64,000 nucleotides of DNA from Hyphodiscus hymeniophilus. Lineage: Eukaryota; Ascomycota; Leotiomycetes; Helotiales; Hyphodiscaceae. Positions 1 to 11,081 of this stretch are shown piece by piece. The translations under genes and the position numbers were made by a program. How positions within the stretch are numbered: position 1 is the first letter of the stretch; each line of letters starts with the position of its first letter. The stretch covers positions 1,054,001-1,118,000 of the forward strand of contig VNKQ01000005.1 in NCBI GenBank assembly GCA_016508695.1, in the 5' to 3' direction. The notes under the pieces are model-generated. The model had not been told where the DNA came from. It did no database searches and was given only the letters and a program-made list of their open reading frames with translations.

Positions 1-2022
1 CGTGTTGCTCGCGCATCGGTATTTTGAGTTGTTTCTCGAGCTTCTTAATGCGCTTTTGCAGATCGTAGTGATACATCGTATGGCAGTCTTTATCCTGCAA
101 CCCTTCCTGACAAGTCTGTAAAGATATCCGTTTCCAATGCCGTTTCTGCTTCTCGGGATCTTCTATGCCAGAAGGCGGTTGTAGACAATACATATAATGT
201 TCCTCCAAGAGTGCTTTCCGCTGATACCAGGCCCCTCGACGTGCAACATGGAATAGTTGTTGACTAAGAAGTTCAGATGTGACCTCATGTTCTCGTTCAT
301 GCATTTTGAACCGCCCAAGAACATACATTCCTTTGTGAACGATTCTTGTGTAAACCCACGCTGGCGAGAAACGCCGAAGATATGCCCCTTCGCCACTTTC
401 GTATACCCGATCTTCCTTGCGCTGTTCTTCTGCAAGAATATCCTTCCATCGCGGATAGACCTCTTCAAATATAGACAGAACTTCTTCCAACCCCCGCTTA
501 CCAGGATTACCATTGAATTCAAGTATATTATCGACTCGAAATTGGGTTCTGAGCGCTGCCTCAAACTCAAGTAGATCATTCCTGGATGGGAAGATATTTG
601 CGGATCTGGACACTATGTATTCAGGGAAGTTTCGACGAGAAATGCGAGCCAAAATGATTGTCGTCAATGACTTGTCCGTCCACTCTGTGGATCTATAGAA
701 AACCAGGTGTACTCTCTCGAACAGTTTCAATGTTGGCAGAGAAAGCCTAATGCATGGCCCCGTGACGTGCATGATCTTCCGGAGGAAGTGTGCGTCTCGG
801 TTGATGTCAGAGTTTGCACTTGGCGAAGCGTTCCCATCCTCATTCCCGTACGGGCTTTCCGATCCAAGACTGTACTGGCTATCTGATCTTTTCAATCCTA
901 CAAAGCCGAGACCACTCTGACGCTGGCTCATCCGTCGAAGGGCTTTCAACAGATCGGTTTTATTCTTTCCTTGTACTTTGGCTTCCTTCGCAATCGCTTT
1001 GAGCTCATCCAACTGTAGAAGAGTTGATGCTACTTCCATAGTAGAGATATCTTCCTCAGAAGAATTGGCAAATTGAAAGGACAGGCCGAGAACGGTACCT
1101 TCAGGCGGGGCAAGCTCTGCAGGGTTTGATTGTATTGGCGCAGATGTCGTGGGCAATGCTCGACTGCTTTGTAGAGAACTGACGGCAGCTGGTAGATCCG
1201 CTATGTCTCCATAATAGCCAAGCTTGTTGATTCGATGCCAAGCAGAGGTTTTGCGAAGAAACAAGCGAACGTAGCTAGAAATATGTTAGTTGTATTGTTA
1301 AAACATTTGCCACCCACGACTTTCGACTCTTCTGATCCCGAAGGACAGTAATGACATATTAGGCAGTACTATCTTCTAGGTCTGGTCGAAGTCGATTGAA
1401 GAACTGGGCTGCTGCTCAAAGAACTCGAAGCAATTGATAATCGATGCAAGGTCTTGAGGAGACAATTTATTGTAACTTACAGATACTGGCATTCATATTC
1501 CAATTCTCTCCATTGAGTAAAAACTTCCATTTCCTTCTCATCAAAGAGATGTCCTTCATCCTCTAGGACGGTTTCAAGAGCCATATTGAACGCATCCACA
1601 TATATGGAGCTTTTGCCTTGAACCCACTTCCTTTGTTTGAGCCGGTCCTCCAACTCACCTGGAATGCTCTGTCCAGAAGCTCTCAAAGCTTCATAATCAG
1701 CAATGGCCTCCTTGTTGGTCTGGATTGGGGCCAGTGCGCTTTCCAGCTCGGTTGGCCGCGAAGGTTTGAACTGGCTATCATCGAAGTCCCCGTCATCCTC
1801 GTCCTCTGAGTCGGGGATTTCATTGCGATATCGACTTGGTATCCTTGAGAAAGCCTCGTCCTCTGAGACGTTGCGAGATTCATCTCCGTCAGTGCTTTCA
1901 AAAGTTTTCAAGCGCTTTGCAGGAGGCGAGATATCGTCATTGAAATTGGTGGAGGGTGGGTGTGAGATCCTTCTTCCAATCATTGCATTATGAGCAGTGT
2001 TTGATTGCGGCTTAAGGACCAT
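1..2022 (-). CDS. FAN1: FAN1-type structure-specific nuclease, C-terminus cut off by window edge
   Basis: Fanconi-associated nuclease 1 family, a DNA interstrand-crosslink repair nuclease. The visible part is about 605 residues in two exons (2022-1481 and 1274-1), joined over a GTAAGT...CTAG intron at 1275-1480; the join reads YECQYLYVRLFLRKT, a conserved fungal FAN1 stretch. The N-terminus is acidic and disordered (SEDEDDGDFDD). A SAP-like helix-extension-helix (LDELKAIAKEAKVQGKNKTD) follows near residues 270-295, then the helical region with WHRINKLGYY and GAYLRRFSPAWVYTRI. The catalytic VRR-NUC domain should lie beyond position 1 and is not seen. The first ATG in frame is at 2022 (MVLKPQS); the frame is open upstream to 2151, but only from a TTG. 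It is divergent from SDC1, with 173 bp between start codons. Confidence 0.9.
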
Positions 2023-2195
2023 TATCCATTTCGTGAACTGGAAGATTTCAGAAGATTGTGCATAGACGAGAGGATAGAAGGATAAACCGCGTCTGCTTTG
2101 ACACGTTGTCACGGGAATTCGTGTCGGCTCGCTTCGACACCAGTTCTTCAAAGTCTTTGATGTGACGCTTGTATCCTAATTACTCTCTCAACCAA

Positions 2196-2848
2196 ATGGC
2201 AGAACCAGGTCATTCAGATGCGGCGCCCGAGCCAAACTCTACTACTTTCAGTGTAGCTGCATCGGCCGAAGCATATCAGTCAGCGATGCAGCAGCAATCA
2301 GCTATGCAACAACCAACGACTTCAACTTTCGCCCCAAGCCCAGCAGCAATGCTAAGCAGCATCACCAGAGACGTCGAGATGAGTGACCGAACGCCAGACC
2401 GAGTCCCCGTAATTTTTTTTCCATCTCTATATGAACGACAATAATTAATATTTATTCAGTCTCCTGCAATCGCTCCAGGCGCATCAAACAACAACGCAGC
2501 AAGCCCAATGCCTGGACGAACGGGAACCCCTTCACGCCCCAACGGCAACGATATTACCTCTCGAGCTACTTCTCAACACCCTGATCCCGCTCCTACGATT
2601 CCAAAGGAGGCTCCTCCTCACGGTGCTCCGGTCAGGCAGTATTTGAACGGCAAGGTTACGGGAGTTTTGCTGGAGGGAATGAAGCTTTTGGCAAAGGAGC
2701 AGTATGTTTTACATTTTATTCCCATATGGAAATCGCAATTCGGGATCTTATTTCATGGGCTGATGATTACCACAGGCCAAATGATCCTCTCCGTGTGCTG
2801 GGCGAATACCTATTACAGAAGTCAAAGGAAGTGGAAGGCACACGATAA
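2196..2848 (+). CDS. SDC1: Dpy-30 motif protein, COMPASS subunit Sdc1
   Basis: 175-residue protein in three exons: 2196-2408, 2460-2701 and 2776-2848. Introns are 51 bp (GTAATT...TTCAG) and 74 bp (GTATGT...CACAG). The C-terminus carries the Dpy-30 dimerisation motif, PVRQYLNGKVTGVLLEGMKL then LAKEQPNDPLRVLGEYLLQK, which in Sdc1/DPY30 forms a helical hairpin that binds the Ash2/Bre2 arm of the COMPASS histone H3K4 methyltransferase. The N-terminal two thirds is low-complexity (Q, P, S, A rich). The start is the first ATG (MAEPGHSDA). The motif is recognised only when both introns are removed, which supports the splicing. It converges on RPS13 and is divergent from FAN1. Confidence 0.88.
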
Positions 2849-3166
2849 TGAGCAGATTTGAGACGTGCAGATGTGCTGGGAGGGGCATGTCATTTGGTGG
2901 TCATGACTTCGAAGGTTCATGGCACAATTACGGCGCATATGCTAGATCGGGGAGGCGTCAAGGACTTCATAGCATTCTGAACAGAGAATCCAGCGAAATG
3001 AGCTGAAAGAGGCACTAGGTTTTGAGTTCCTGGAGTGTGTTGAGATCTTATTTATGCTAGAAGCCGTCATGCTGCCAAAGTCCGCCGTGGCAGATCAGTC
3101 CATCATGCAATATTGTCCACACCCCAACTCCGTGCCAAACAGCAACCATGATAACCAATTCTGAAA
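2849..3166. other. Intergenic, between convergent SDC1 and RPS13
   Basis: About 320 bp between two stop codons on opposite strands. It should hold the 3' UTRs of both genes; nothing else was recognised. Confidence 0.6.
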
Positions 3167-3887
3167 TTATGCGACCAAGGTGCTGGCAGTAGCACTCTCA
3201 TATCTCCAGGTTGGAGGAAGGACACCGACGGTCTTGTAATAACGGGACAGGCGATGGATTCGAGACTCGATGAGAATGAGGCGGAACTTGGAGTCCTTGT
3301 CCTTTCGGTTTCTCTCAAGGTGCTTGCGGACAGCAACGGCCTTTTAAATCATTAGCATAAAGCCCGAAAATAACAACGTGAACCACTCGCCTTCTTAATC
3401 AACATATAGAGATCCTCTGGGATTTCTGGTGCGAGGCCTGTTGAATCACTCCGTCAGTCATAGACCAAGCAGAGGCATATTGTTTTGTATTTACACACAT
3501 CATCGGATCAAATCCGATGATGGTGTGGCTCATGCCGTGGGAATCGTACCATTGGACTTCAGGATTCGGAGAATCTTGTTACCTAAAGGAAGTCAGTCTT
3601 GTCCCCCAAGTTATACTGCAGCTTCTACTGACCAGTGACAACCTTGACCTGAGCAATACCGTGCGAATCTCTGAGAACAACACCAATCTGCGAAGGAGTA
3701 GCACCCTTCTTCGCCAATTTACAGATCTGATCCACCACTGTCGTAATTTGTTAAGAAATCTTCGACACTGACGAGGCGGATGAAAAATACCTTGCTCAGG
3801 TGTGGTCTTGAGCCACGCAGGAGGAGTACGGGAGTAGGGGAGAGCGGAGGCCGATATGCCCTTGCCGTTGGAGTGAAGTCTACCCAT
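3167..3887 (-). CDS. RPS13: 40S ribosomal protein S13 (uS15)
   Basis: Five exons (3887-3791, 3737-3633, 3582-3550, 3437-3391, 3340-3167) encode 151 residues, a typical length for eukaryotic S13. The N-terminus MGRLHSNGKGISASALPYSR and the C-terminus RYESATASTLVA are characteristic of this family, a component of the small ribosomal subunit. Introns are 53, 50, 112 and 50 bp. The last (3341-3390) must use a GC donor (GCGAGT) with a TGCTAAT branch site: the only nearby GT donor breaks the frame, whereas GC restores the conserved MLIKKAVAVRKH. The 112-bp intron (3438-3549) is twice as long as the others and contains a strong hairpin, listed separately. Confidence 0.95.
3494..3527 (-). promoter_or_regulatory. 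15-bp hairpin inside RPS13 intron 3
   Basis: On the transcript strand the arms are CACAC-C-ATCATCGGAT and ATCCGATGAT-GTGTG, with loop TTG and a single bulged C. It begins about 22 nt after the 5' splice site of the 112-bp intron. The fold is directly visible; any role in splicing is inference. Confidence 0.6.
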
Positions 3888-6800
3888 GCTGGAATATTGC
3901 GGCGGAGTTGATGGGAATGGTTGTCGTCTTGTCGTCGTGATATCTCTCAAAAATTTGCGGTGGTTTGAGTGTTGAATTTCTGAGTGCGCTGCTTAGATAA
4001 CTAGCGTCAGGCTATTCCGTTTCGGAGCTAGTACAGTTCACGTCTCCTTCAAAAAACTTTCTGTTCTCTCGAAGGACGTTCCATCAACTGCTTTACAGAA
4101 ACCCAATTCCCAGGCATTGGCACGATACTCGACGCATCTACTTGAGCCTGGACTTTGTCCTAACGATACGCCAGTCGACGTCTTCCAGATTTCACGGCGT
4201 ATGAACGATAGATATTCAAGGGCTTTTTGAACAAATCTTCCAGCACCAGCAGCATCGTTCAGGCTTTTGGACTATTACAAAACACCGAAGAAAGCGTCGG
4301 CTTCAACTATCTTGCACTAATAAGTCACAGTTGTTGCATCAACATTGTTGGTCTGCCTTGGGAATCTGGGATGTGGTGGAGAAATCCATTGCCCAGCGTC
4401 ACGTGAACGCATTTTCCTCGATTCGGCGACTTGATCTCACATAATACTTTATGTTATTTTATTTCCTTATCACTTGTGCTCATTTTCGCGTACTAACCTA
4501 TCTGGATTGGGGCAAGGTGCAGACAGGAGGCGGTCGGAATGTGCAGAATGAACCTATATGTATGACTCCGTTTTCTTTGATTTGCTTTGCTTTTGCGTGA
4601 TGATAACCCATTTTTGGCACCTCTCATTTTATGTCCTTTGCGAAAGGTTAAAGCCTTTTGCGGAGGTCGATGAATTTAACGGACTTCTGACAATTTCTTT
4701 TTCATAAGCACTTCCTATACCTCATTGGATTTTGCTGGCACTACTGACTGTATTTAAGGATCTGCAGATTCAATCATTCGACGCCAACCGAATTTTACAC
4801 CTTCAGGTAGCTTTACTGATTTCCTTGGAAGATTTTGAAGCTTTCGATTCAGAATGTTGCCCAGCCGAACACGACTTCGGGAACACCATCTGAAGCGACC
4901 ATTCTTGAACCTTTGTGATGCTTATATACGAGTGCGCGAGTGATGGGCCTCACATCCGGGTGGCCTTTGTGTAAGCCGGTAGGTGTTACGTTGACGAGGT
5001 TGGCCTGAAATTTAAATTTTATTATGGGATCACCAACCGAAAATATGCGCAATGAATGACACGGCCTGGTAGCTGAGTAACTGCTCTTACTCACGCATGC
5101 TCGAGACTCCCCCCGGTTACGAGCAGTTATGAAGTCATACATGAGATGGAAGATGCTGTTGAAATTCAATGATAAGAACGAAACTGTCTTTTCTGGAAGT
5201 TGTATCGAATTTCTGGTTGCAAGCGAGAACTCTGGTGCTTTTTGAGAGCAGAAGTGAGCTGATTCAACTCTTGATGAACATCAGAGCTCACAGTGTCTGG
5301 TAGTGTCAGAGGCTTTCCAACACTCCTTTCAACCCTCCTTTTTTGTGCAGTATGCTTCTCGGCTGGCTCTCTCGGTGGTTTAAAGCTGGAGGGGTCCACT
5401 GGGTTAGATTTCACCTCGCTTCAAGAGCACCGAACAAAACTCTTTTGAAGATGCTAAGTGAAACGTTGAGGCCAATTGCCAATCCTCCCTCTACATACTG
5501 TCGTTGAAACTTCCTGCTACTAGCTCTTGACATACATGCAGAATTCTCGTGGAACATGCCAGTATAGAATTGGTACATGAACAATAGAGTGTCGTCAGTA
5601 CATTAATAGTAAAACCCTCTCCCAAGAAATGGATATATCTAATACCTCTTTCTCGAAATGAAAGACCTTGTTGACTTTTTCCTCCTCCGAAGTCTGCAAC
5701 TCCTGTCCGAGTATCTTTGCCATCCGTATCCAGCATCAATTGCATTCAGGCCCGAAATCAGAGGTTGAGTCCCCTACAATCGAGCGTACCAATTTTTGAT
5801 GTAGGCTTTGTAGTTTCCTATCCGCGCCCTCTTCGTACCTCAATACACTTTGCCCTTAGAGCAGATTTTGCAGAGCTATTGAGTGCCCAAAGCTTAATAC
5901 AGTCTCGCCGTAGATCTTTCTTTTCCCTCGCATTCGACCTCGGCGCCTTCTCCTGACTTTGGTTGTCGCTCGGGGGCGTTCACAAAGGCCCTAGACATTG
6001 TCCCCCAAAAGGTAATAGCGGTAGAAGTGCTTCTGAAAAGTACCTTTCAATACCAGCAAATAATACACCCAACCTTTCCTCGAGATTCCCTCTCCCCGTC
6101 CTGTGCATTTCGCAAATCATCTGCAATAGTCTCCGATAATGGAAGGATTCGTCATCTCATGCTCACAATAACCATTCCTGTTCAGGCACGAGGTGTGTAT
6201 CGTGCAGCCGTGCTACACAAGTACTCACTCTCGTCCAGCTGATCTTGGGCTCCTTTCCTCCATTCGTAGATTGAAGAGCGAAAACTTTTGCAATGTTGCT
6301 TTCGAGATCCTCATAGTCTTCATATCGTTTTGTTGTCTTGGCACTTTCCTCCACCTTTGGGTATCAGCGGTTTGCTATGGACACTTGATCCAACTCATAA
6401 CTCTCAAAACGATCTGAGTTTTCGCCGGAGATAGGACTTGCTTGTCGCTGTCACATGGGAGCACCAACCGTGAACCAAATCTAAAAGTAGGCCCGTTGGC
6501 TCCCTCAAGCCTCTGTTGTACCTAGGTACGTCGACGTTTTCGTGAACATACAACCCCAGTGCTTGGCGTAAGGTGCAGCTTCTGGGCTGCCGATTGCACT
6601 CCTCTTTTCTCCGCACCACCATCGATCAACTCTTCTTCGTCGTCGTTGAGTATCTGCTCTACCAATTTCATGTCCACCCTGTTCAGTAACTACAAGGGCT
6701 ATATGGCACAGCCCCCAGGTCTTCACTCTCCAAGCTTGCTCTCGATACTGGCTTGAAGTTTGCCAAAGTGGCTCGGTGAGGATGCTGAACGTTGGGGCCT

Positions 6801-7539
6801 GAACGCCACAAGTTCCCAACCTTCTGGGTGACCGAGCAAAGCTCGATTGATTTTGCAATTTCTACGCGCCATTACTTGTGGGAGACCTGATCACGGTATA
6901 CTATCAAAGCGTCTACCAAACATTCATGGAGATGTTGTACTTGCGATGTTCTGTAAAAACTTGGGCGGGATCCTGTCCCCAGCGCTCCCAAGGTCTGGTA
7001 CTCGCTAAATACACTCTGTTTTGGCTAATTAGAAACTTATGCGGAGGCGGCAATGATATCACTGGACTTCTGATATGTTCTCATTCGATAGATATTCCAA
7101 TTCAAATTGCTTTGTGATCATAGCTAGTTAATTGAACGAAAAGCTAGGAGCTTTCTCCACATTTCCCGGCAAATAAGTAGGTCGATCGATGGCAGTCGCG
7201 GAAGAGTGTGTCCAAACCAATCGTCCAAGGAGACACCTACATCATCCAACAGCAATATCAGACCTTTGACCGGCCGATAGGCCCGATAGAGTGTTTCCTC
7301 ATGGCACATGTCTACCACTTTCGCATGCATGCGCGAGAGCTCTGTGTGCTTGGTCAACGAAAACATGCCCATCAGACTTTCATTACTTCGCTTTTGAATT
7401 GTTCCATACGTGCCAGCTAAGCTGGTCAATGACTAAAAGTACAGAGAGATAAGGGCGGAAACGCTTATTAGGATTGACGGGTTTGCCACAGCAAAGATAA
7501 ATATGACCACGGCTCATGAAGAGTGTGGGGGAGGCGTTT
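3888..7539. other. 3.7-kb gene-poor stretch with unrecognised ORF fragments
   Basis: No conserved family was recognised. Several minus-strand fragments have protein-like composition: 5166-5414 (KPPREPAEKHTAQKRRVERS), 6163-6354 (YEDYEDLESNIAKVFALQS, ending near a GTGAGT...GAACAG intron-like interval) and 7124-7429 (LAGTYGTIQKRSNES). An alternative minus frame around 6530-6690 reads KLVEQILNDDEEELIDGG before a stop. These could be decayed genes, unrecognised multi-exon genes or chance. The part next to 3887 should contain the RPS13 promoter. A perfect 12-bp palindrome lies at 6518-6529. Confidence 0.4.
6518..6529. repeat. 12-bp perfect palindrome GTACCTAGGTAC
   Basis: The bases read identically on both strands. 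It lies in the gene-poor stretch upstream of RPS13. Related GTAC-centred inverted repeats occur at 9681-9705 and 54414-54430. Confidence 0.6.
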
Positions 7540-9514
7540 CTACCAAGCAGAGACTTCGAAGTTATCCTAGGTAATGTGTTAGTACATGGGTCCCACCTAA
7601 AGGTTTGAGTCTTACCTCGGAGAAATATGTTGTGACGACGGTGCGGTCTGCAAATTTTCTGCCAGCAAGAGAACGAAGAGCCTTCCCTGCAGATTCCGGA
7701 GTATCGAATTTGACAAAGATCTTTCCAACCCCATTCGATTGTCTGCTGCCACCTGTCGGTCGCGGAACCTTCATTTCCAAGACCTTACCAAACTTCTCAC
7801 ACTCTTCCTTAACGTCTTCGCAGATTTCTGGGCAGATTTGTCAGCACATACGAGCAATGGGGTTTTCCAACAATAACATGCCTTCATAGTCTTCGTTATC
7901 AATAAGCTCCTCGGGAGTCACCATGTTGAGTAGCTGAAGAACCCTGCCCTCCTCAAGGCCTGAAGAAGTAGTGCCAGCTAGCATAGACATAGCATTGACT
8001 CCCATTTCGAGACCAGAGGCCTGAGTTTGCCCAATGCTTGCTCTTTGGACCTTGAGATGCTTGTCGCCAAGTTCCATGCCGTTCAAACCTTCTACAGCCA
8101 TATCTGTAGCTTGGATTGGATCTGCGTATTCACAGAAAGCGATTCCCTAGACAGGTTAGTTATGATATATGCCTTCGAGACTCGAGGAAACCCACACGAG
8201 ACTCCTCTGTGCTGTTATCCTTGACTAACACAAATGCCTTCAACTCGCCAAACGATACTAGAAGTTCCGTGATTTGCTCGTCTGTTAGATAAAGCGGAAT
8301 ATTCAAGATACTGATCTTGTTTGGCGTATCGACTACAACGTTGGAGACGACACCAGGTTCATCTGTAGTTTCGTCGGCGACAGGGACAATATAATCTTTC
8401 GGGCGAGAGATCGAAAGACCTTTCGTGGCTCCGTTGGCTGATCCATTTCCCGTAACCATATGGTCGTTATCTTCCATGCTGATTCCATCTAATGCCAGTG
8501 CAACAGTAGCGTCGGAGGCAGTTTTGAATTCCAGCAACGCAAAGGACTTGTCCTTTGACATCTGCGCAGAGATGCAAGGATCCGATCCCTCGATAACATT
8601 AAGGCCATTGAGTTGAAGGTTGAAGAAACCAACAATGGCATCCTCGGCGGTTCCTGGAGGTAGGTTGCTCACCAACAGACGCTTCGATTGTCTCGAGTTG
8701 GAGGGCTTGAGAGCTGCGTTAGTAACTTGTCCGCTTGGCTGTGACATGAAAGCTTGCAGCTTGCTGGGGTCCATGGGCTGTTGTCTCGGAGCGCCAGGTA
8801 ATGGAAACATGCCAGAGAGCTTTGCTTGCTCGGCAGTCACATTCTCATATCCAGGTGGCTTTATATCCCATTGAGTCAATCTTCGCTTTCGCTCCAGGAT
8901 AGGTACAACATCTGTAAGATCTGGTGTCGGTTCCTTCTTTTTCGGCGGAGGAGATGCGCTCTTTTTGCGGTCCCGTCCAGGATCTCCTCCAATTCCTCCA
9001 TCGCGATCACCTCTACCCCCACGTCGTCCTCCGCCGCCACCTCTTCGATCGTCAAACAGGTCTCGGTCTCTTCTTGGTGGTCTGTCATCATCGTCTCTTC
9101 TTGCGTCGCGTCGCGAGGATCCTCGATCTCTGTCCCACTCCCTTTCTCCGCCACCTCTGCGGTCTCTGCCCGAGTACCTATCCTCACGCTCACGCTCTCT
9201 GTAATCGCGGCTGGTGGAATATGAGTCTACCTCACCTTCGCGTCGAGAGGGTCGCGACCCTCGATGTCCTGGGGAACGCGAACGCCGTCGCTCATTGCCT
9301 CGATCGCCCCGTCGATCATCACGAGATGACTAGAAGTTGTAAGCTCATACATGAGGATAAAATTAAGTAGGGTACTCCTTACAGGATAATCTCTTGATGA
9401 ACCGTGACGGCCAGTATCTGCAGATCCTTGATTGTTAGTCTCTCCTCCATAATGCTCTTTGGGTTTATTCGATGAAGGTGCCATGCCTCTAGATGAGTAG
9501 CTGTCGCCGTTCAT
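7540..9514 (-). CDS. U2 snRNP auxiliary factor large subunit (U2AF65)
   Basis: Five exons (9514-9383, 9329-8196, 8146-7882, 7827-7616, 7566-7540) encode about 589 residues. An Arg/Ser/Asp/Gly-rich RS-like region (about residues 45-165) is followed by the family signature KRRLTQWDIKPPGYENVTAE near 190. RRM1 (KRLLVSNLPPG) starts near 260 and RRM2 (NKISILNIPLYLTDEQI) near 380. The C-terminal U2AF-homology motif (VLQLLNMVTPEELIDNEDYE) ends in YFSEDNFEVSAW. U2AF65 binds the polypyrimidine tract and recruits U2 snRNP to the branch site, partly through SF3B1, whose gene lies 7 kb away. Intron 3 (7828-7881) appears to be GC-AG (GCATGT...CCCAG), needed to give DYEEICEDVKEE. The start is the first ATG. 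It is divergent from OGG1, with 243 bp between start codons. Confidence 0.93.
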
Positions 9515-9680
9515 ATTAGCGTCAGCTTTCGAAGATTGAGCAAGCGATTGATTCGTAGATATTCTACTTGTTCTTATGCGATCTCTTGTTCGTCTGGAAT
9601 TGTTGAAGTAGGCGAGGCTTTCTGTCTGTGATTTTCTTCAGAATAGCACTCTCCAATCAGAGGACGGTTTTCTGCCGCTA

Positions 9681-9705
9681 AGGTACTCGAGTAGCTCGAG
9701 TACCT
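9681..9705. repeat. Inverted repeat in U2AF65/OGG1 divergent promoter
   Basis: Eleven-base arms AGGTACTCGAG and CTCGAGTACCT are separated by TAG, a perfect dyad with a CTCGAG in each arm. It sits in the 243-bp interval between the two start codons, so a factor-binding site or hairpin is possible; function is inferred from position only. Confidence 0.55.
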
Positions 9706-9757
9706 ATTCTACCAGCGAAATATAAGTTAACATTAACCAACAACAAAACAGAGAACT

Positions 9758-11081
9758 ATGGGCAATCTGAGGATCTCGGAGTGGCGCAAGCTTCCCGTAA
9801 GCGTTGCAGAGCTTTGCATAGATACGACTTTACGGTGCGGTCAGTCTTTTAGGTGGAAGAAGCTTCGAGGTGATGAATGGTAAGTTCAGGGCAACCCCCT
9901 TTCTTGACGGAGCTGAACAGTAAATAGGGTCTGCGTTCTGCAGGGTAGAATATTGTGCCTGAAGCAGGACTCGAGCCATCTCCACTATCAAACCATTCGA
10001 CCAAACAATGCGTACCCAATAACTCCTCCTTCCTCCGCAGCGGCCTCAAAAGTCGGTACTCCAAGTGATGGTGGGGACGACACCGAATCATTACTTCGCC
10101 ACTACCTCAATCTCACCCCGGATTTGACTGCTTTATACGAGTACTGGTCCTCTCTGGACTCGAACTTCAAAAGAAGGGCCCCTAAATTTACCGGTGTTCG
10201 CATTTTAAAGCAAGATGCTTGGGAGGCGCTTGTCGGGTTCATATGCAGTAGCAATAACAATATAGTGAGGATATCACAGATGGTATGGATTTTAAAATCA
10301 ACTTGTATGGTTGGAGAGCTAATACGCCAAGGTGCACAATCTTTGCCTACATTATGGGCCTCTTATAGGTCATATCGACGAACAACCTTTCCATGACTTT
10401 CCACCCCCCGATGCTTTGACGGGACCAGGAGTTGAATCTCATCTGCGAGAATTGGGATTTGGATATCGTGCAGGATATATTGCAAAGACTGCAAAGATAG
10501 TTGCAAATGAAAGGCCTGCGGGATGGCTTCATAATTTGTGCAACCCTGCGGTGTTTGACGCCAGTTTGGACGACAAAGCACTCCCAGAGGGTGGTCGTGA
10601 AGGGTATCGGAAAGCGCATGAGGAATTACTTCAACTACAAGGTGTCGGCCCCAAGGTCGCCGACTGCGTGTGTCTCATGGGTCTTGGCTGGGGAGAGAGT
10701 GTTCCGGTAGATACACATGTCTGGCAGATTGCTCAAAGGGACTACAAATTCGGCAAAGGGAAACATAAGAGTCTTACAAAGGCAACATATGATGCCGTAG
10801 GTAATCACTTCAGGAGCCTATGGGGGAAAGAAGCAGGCTGGGCGCACTCGGTACTTTTTGCCGCGGATCTGAAAACCTTCTCAGAGAGACTTACAAAGAA
10901 AATCGAGGTTGATTTTAAAGAGGTGGAGATCAAGCAGGAAGACGGAAGTGTACTTGAATCTAAGATAGCTGTAAAAAGGGAATATACATTGGACGATGTG
11001 AAGGAAGAGGTCGACGAGGGCAAGGCCGGCATCCTGATTGAAAGCTCCAGAACTCAGCGGGCCAAACGGAGGAGGATATGA
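9758..11081 (+). CDS. OGG1: 8-oxoguanine DNA glycosylase/AP lyase
   Basis: Three exons (9758-9879, 9928-10282, 10332-11081) encode 408 residues. The protein removes 8-oxoguanine from DNA in base excision repair. The N-terminal OGG domain has LRCGQSFRWKKLRGDEW. The helix-hairpin-helix is LLQLQGVGPKVADCVCLMGL, whose Lys is the expected Schiff-base nucleophile. The catalytic Asp is in VPVDTHVWQIAQRDY. The C-terminus is charged and ends RAKRRRI, a plausible nuclear localisation signal. Introns are 48 bp (GTAAGT...AATAG) and 49 bp (GTATGG...CCAAG); removing the second gives ISQMVHNLCLHYGPLIGHI. The start ATG gives the conserved N-terminal strand. Confidence 0.94.

Noticed and set aside
2023..2151. 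Extension of FAN1 to 2151
   Set aside because: The open frame begins with TTG, not ATG; the first ATG is at 2022. Similar TTG or GTG extensions were discarded for SDC1, RAX2, ACR3, SKT5 and the chitin synthase.
7828..7851. Alternative 24-nt GT-AG intron in U2AF65 that avoids a GC donor
   Set aside because: Too short for a spliceosomal intron, and it would insert non-conserved residues after DYE. The 54-bp GC-AG intron restores the conserved sequence.
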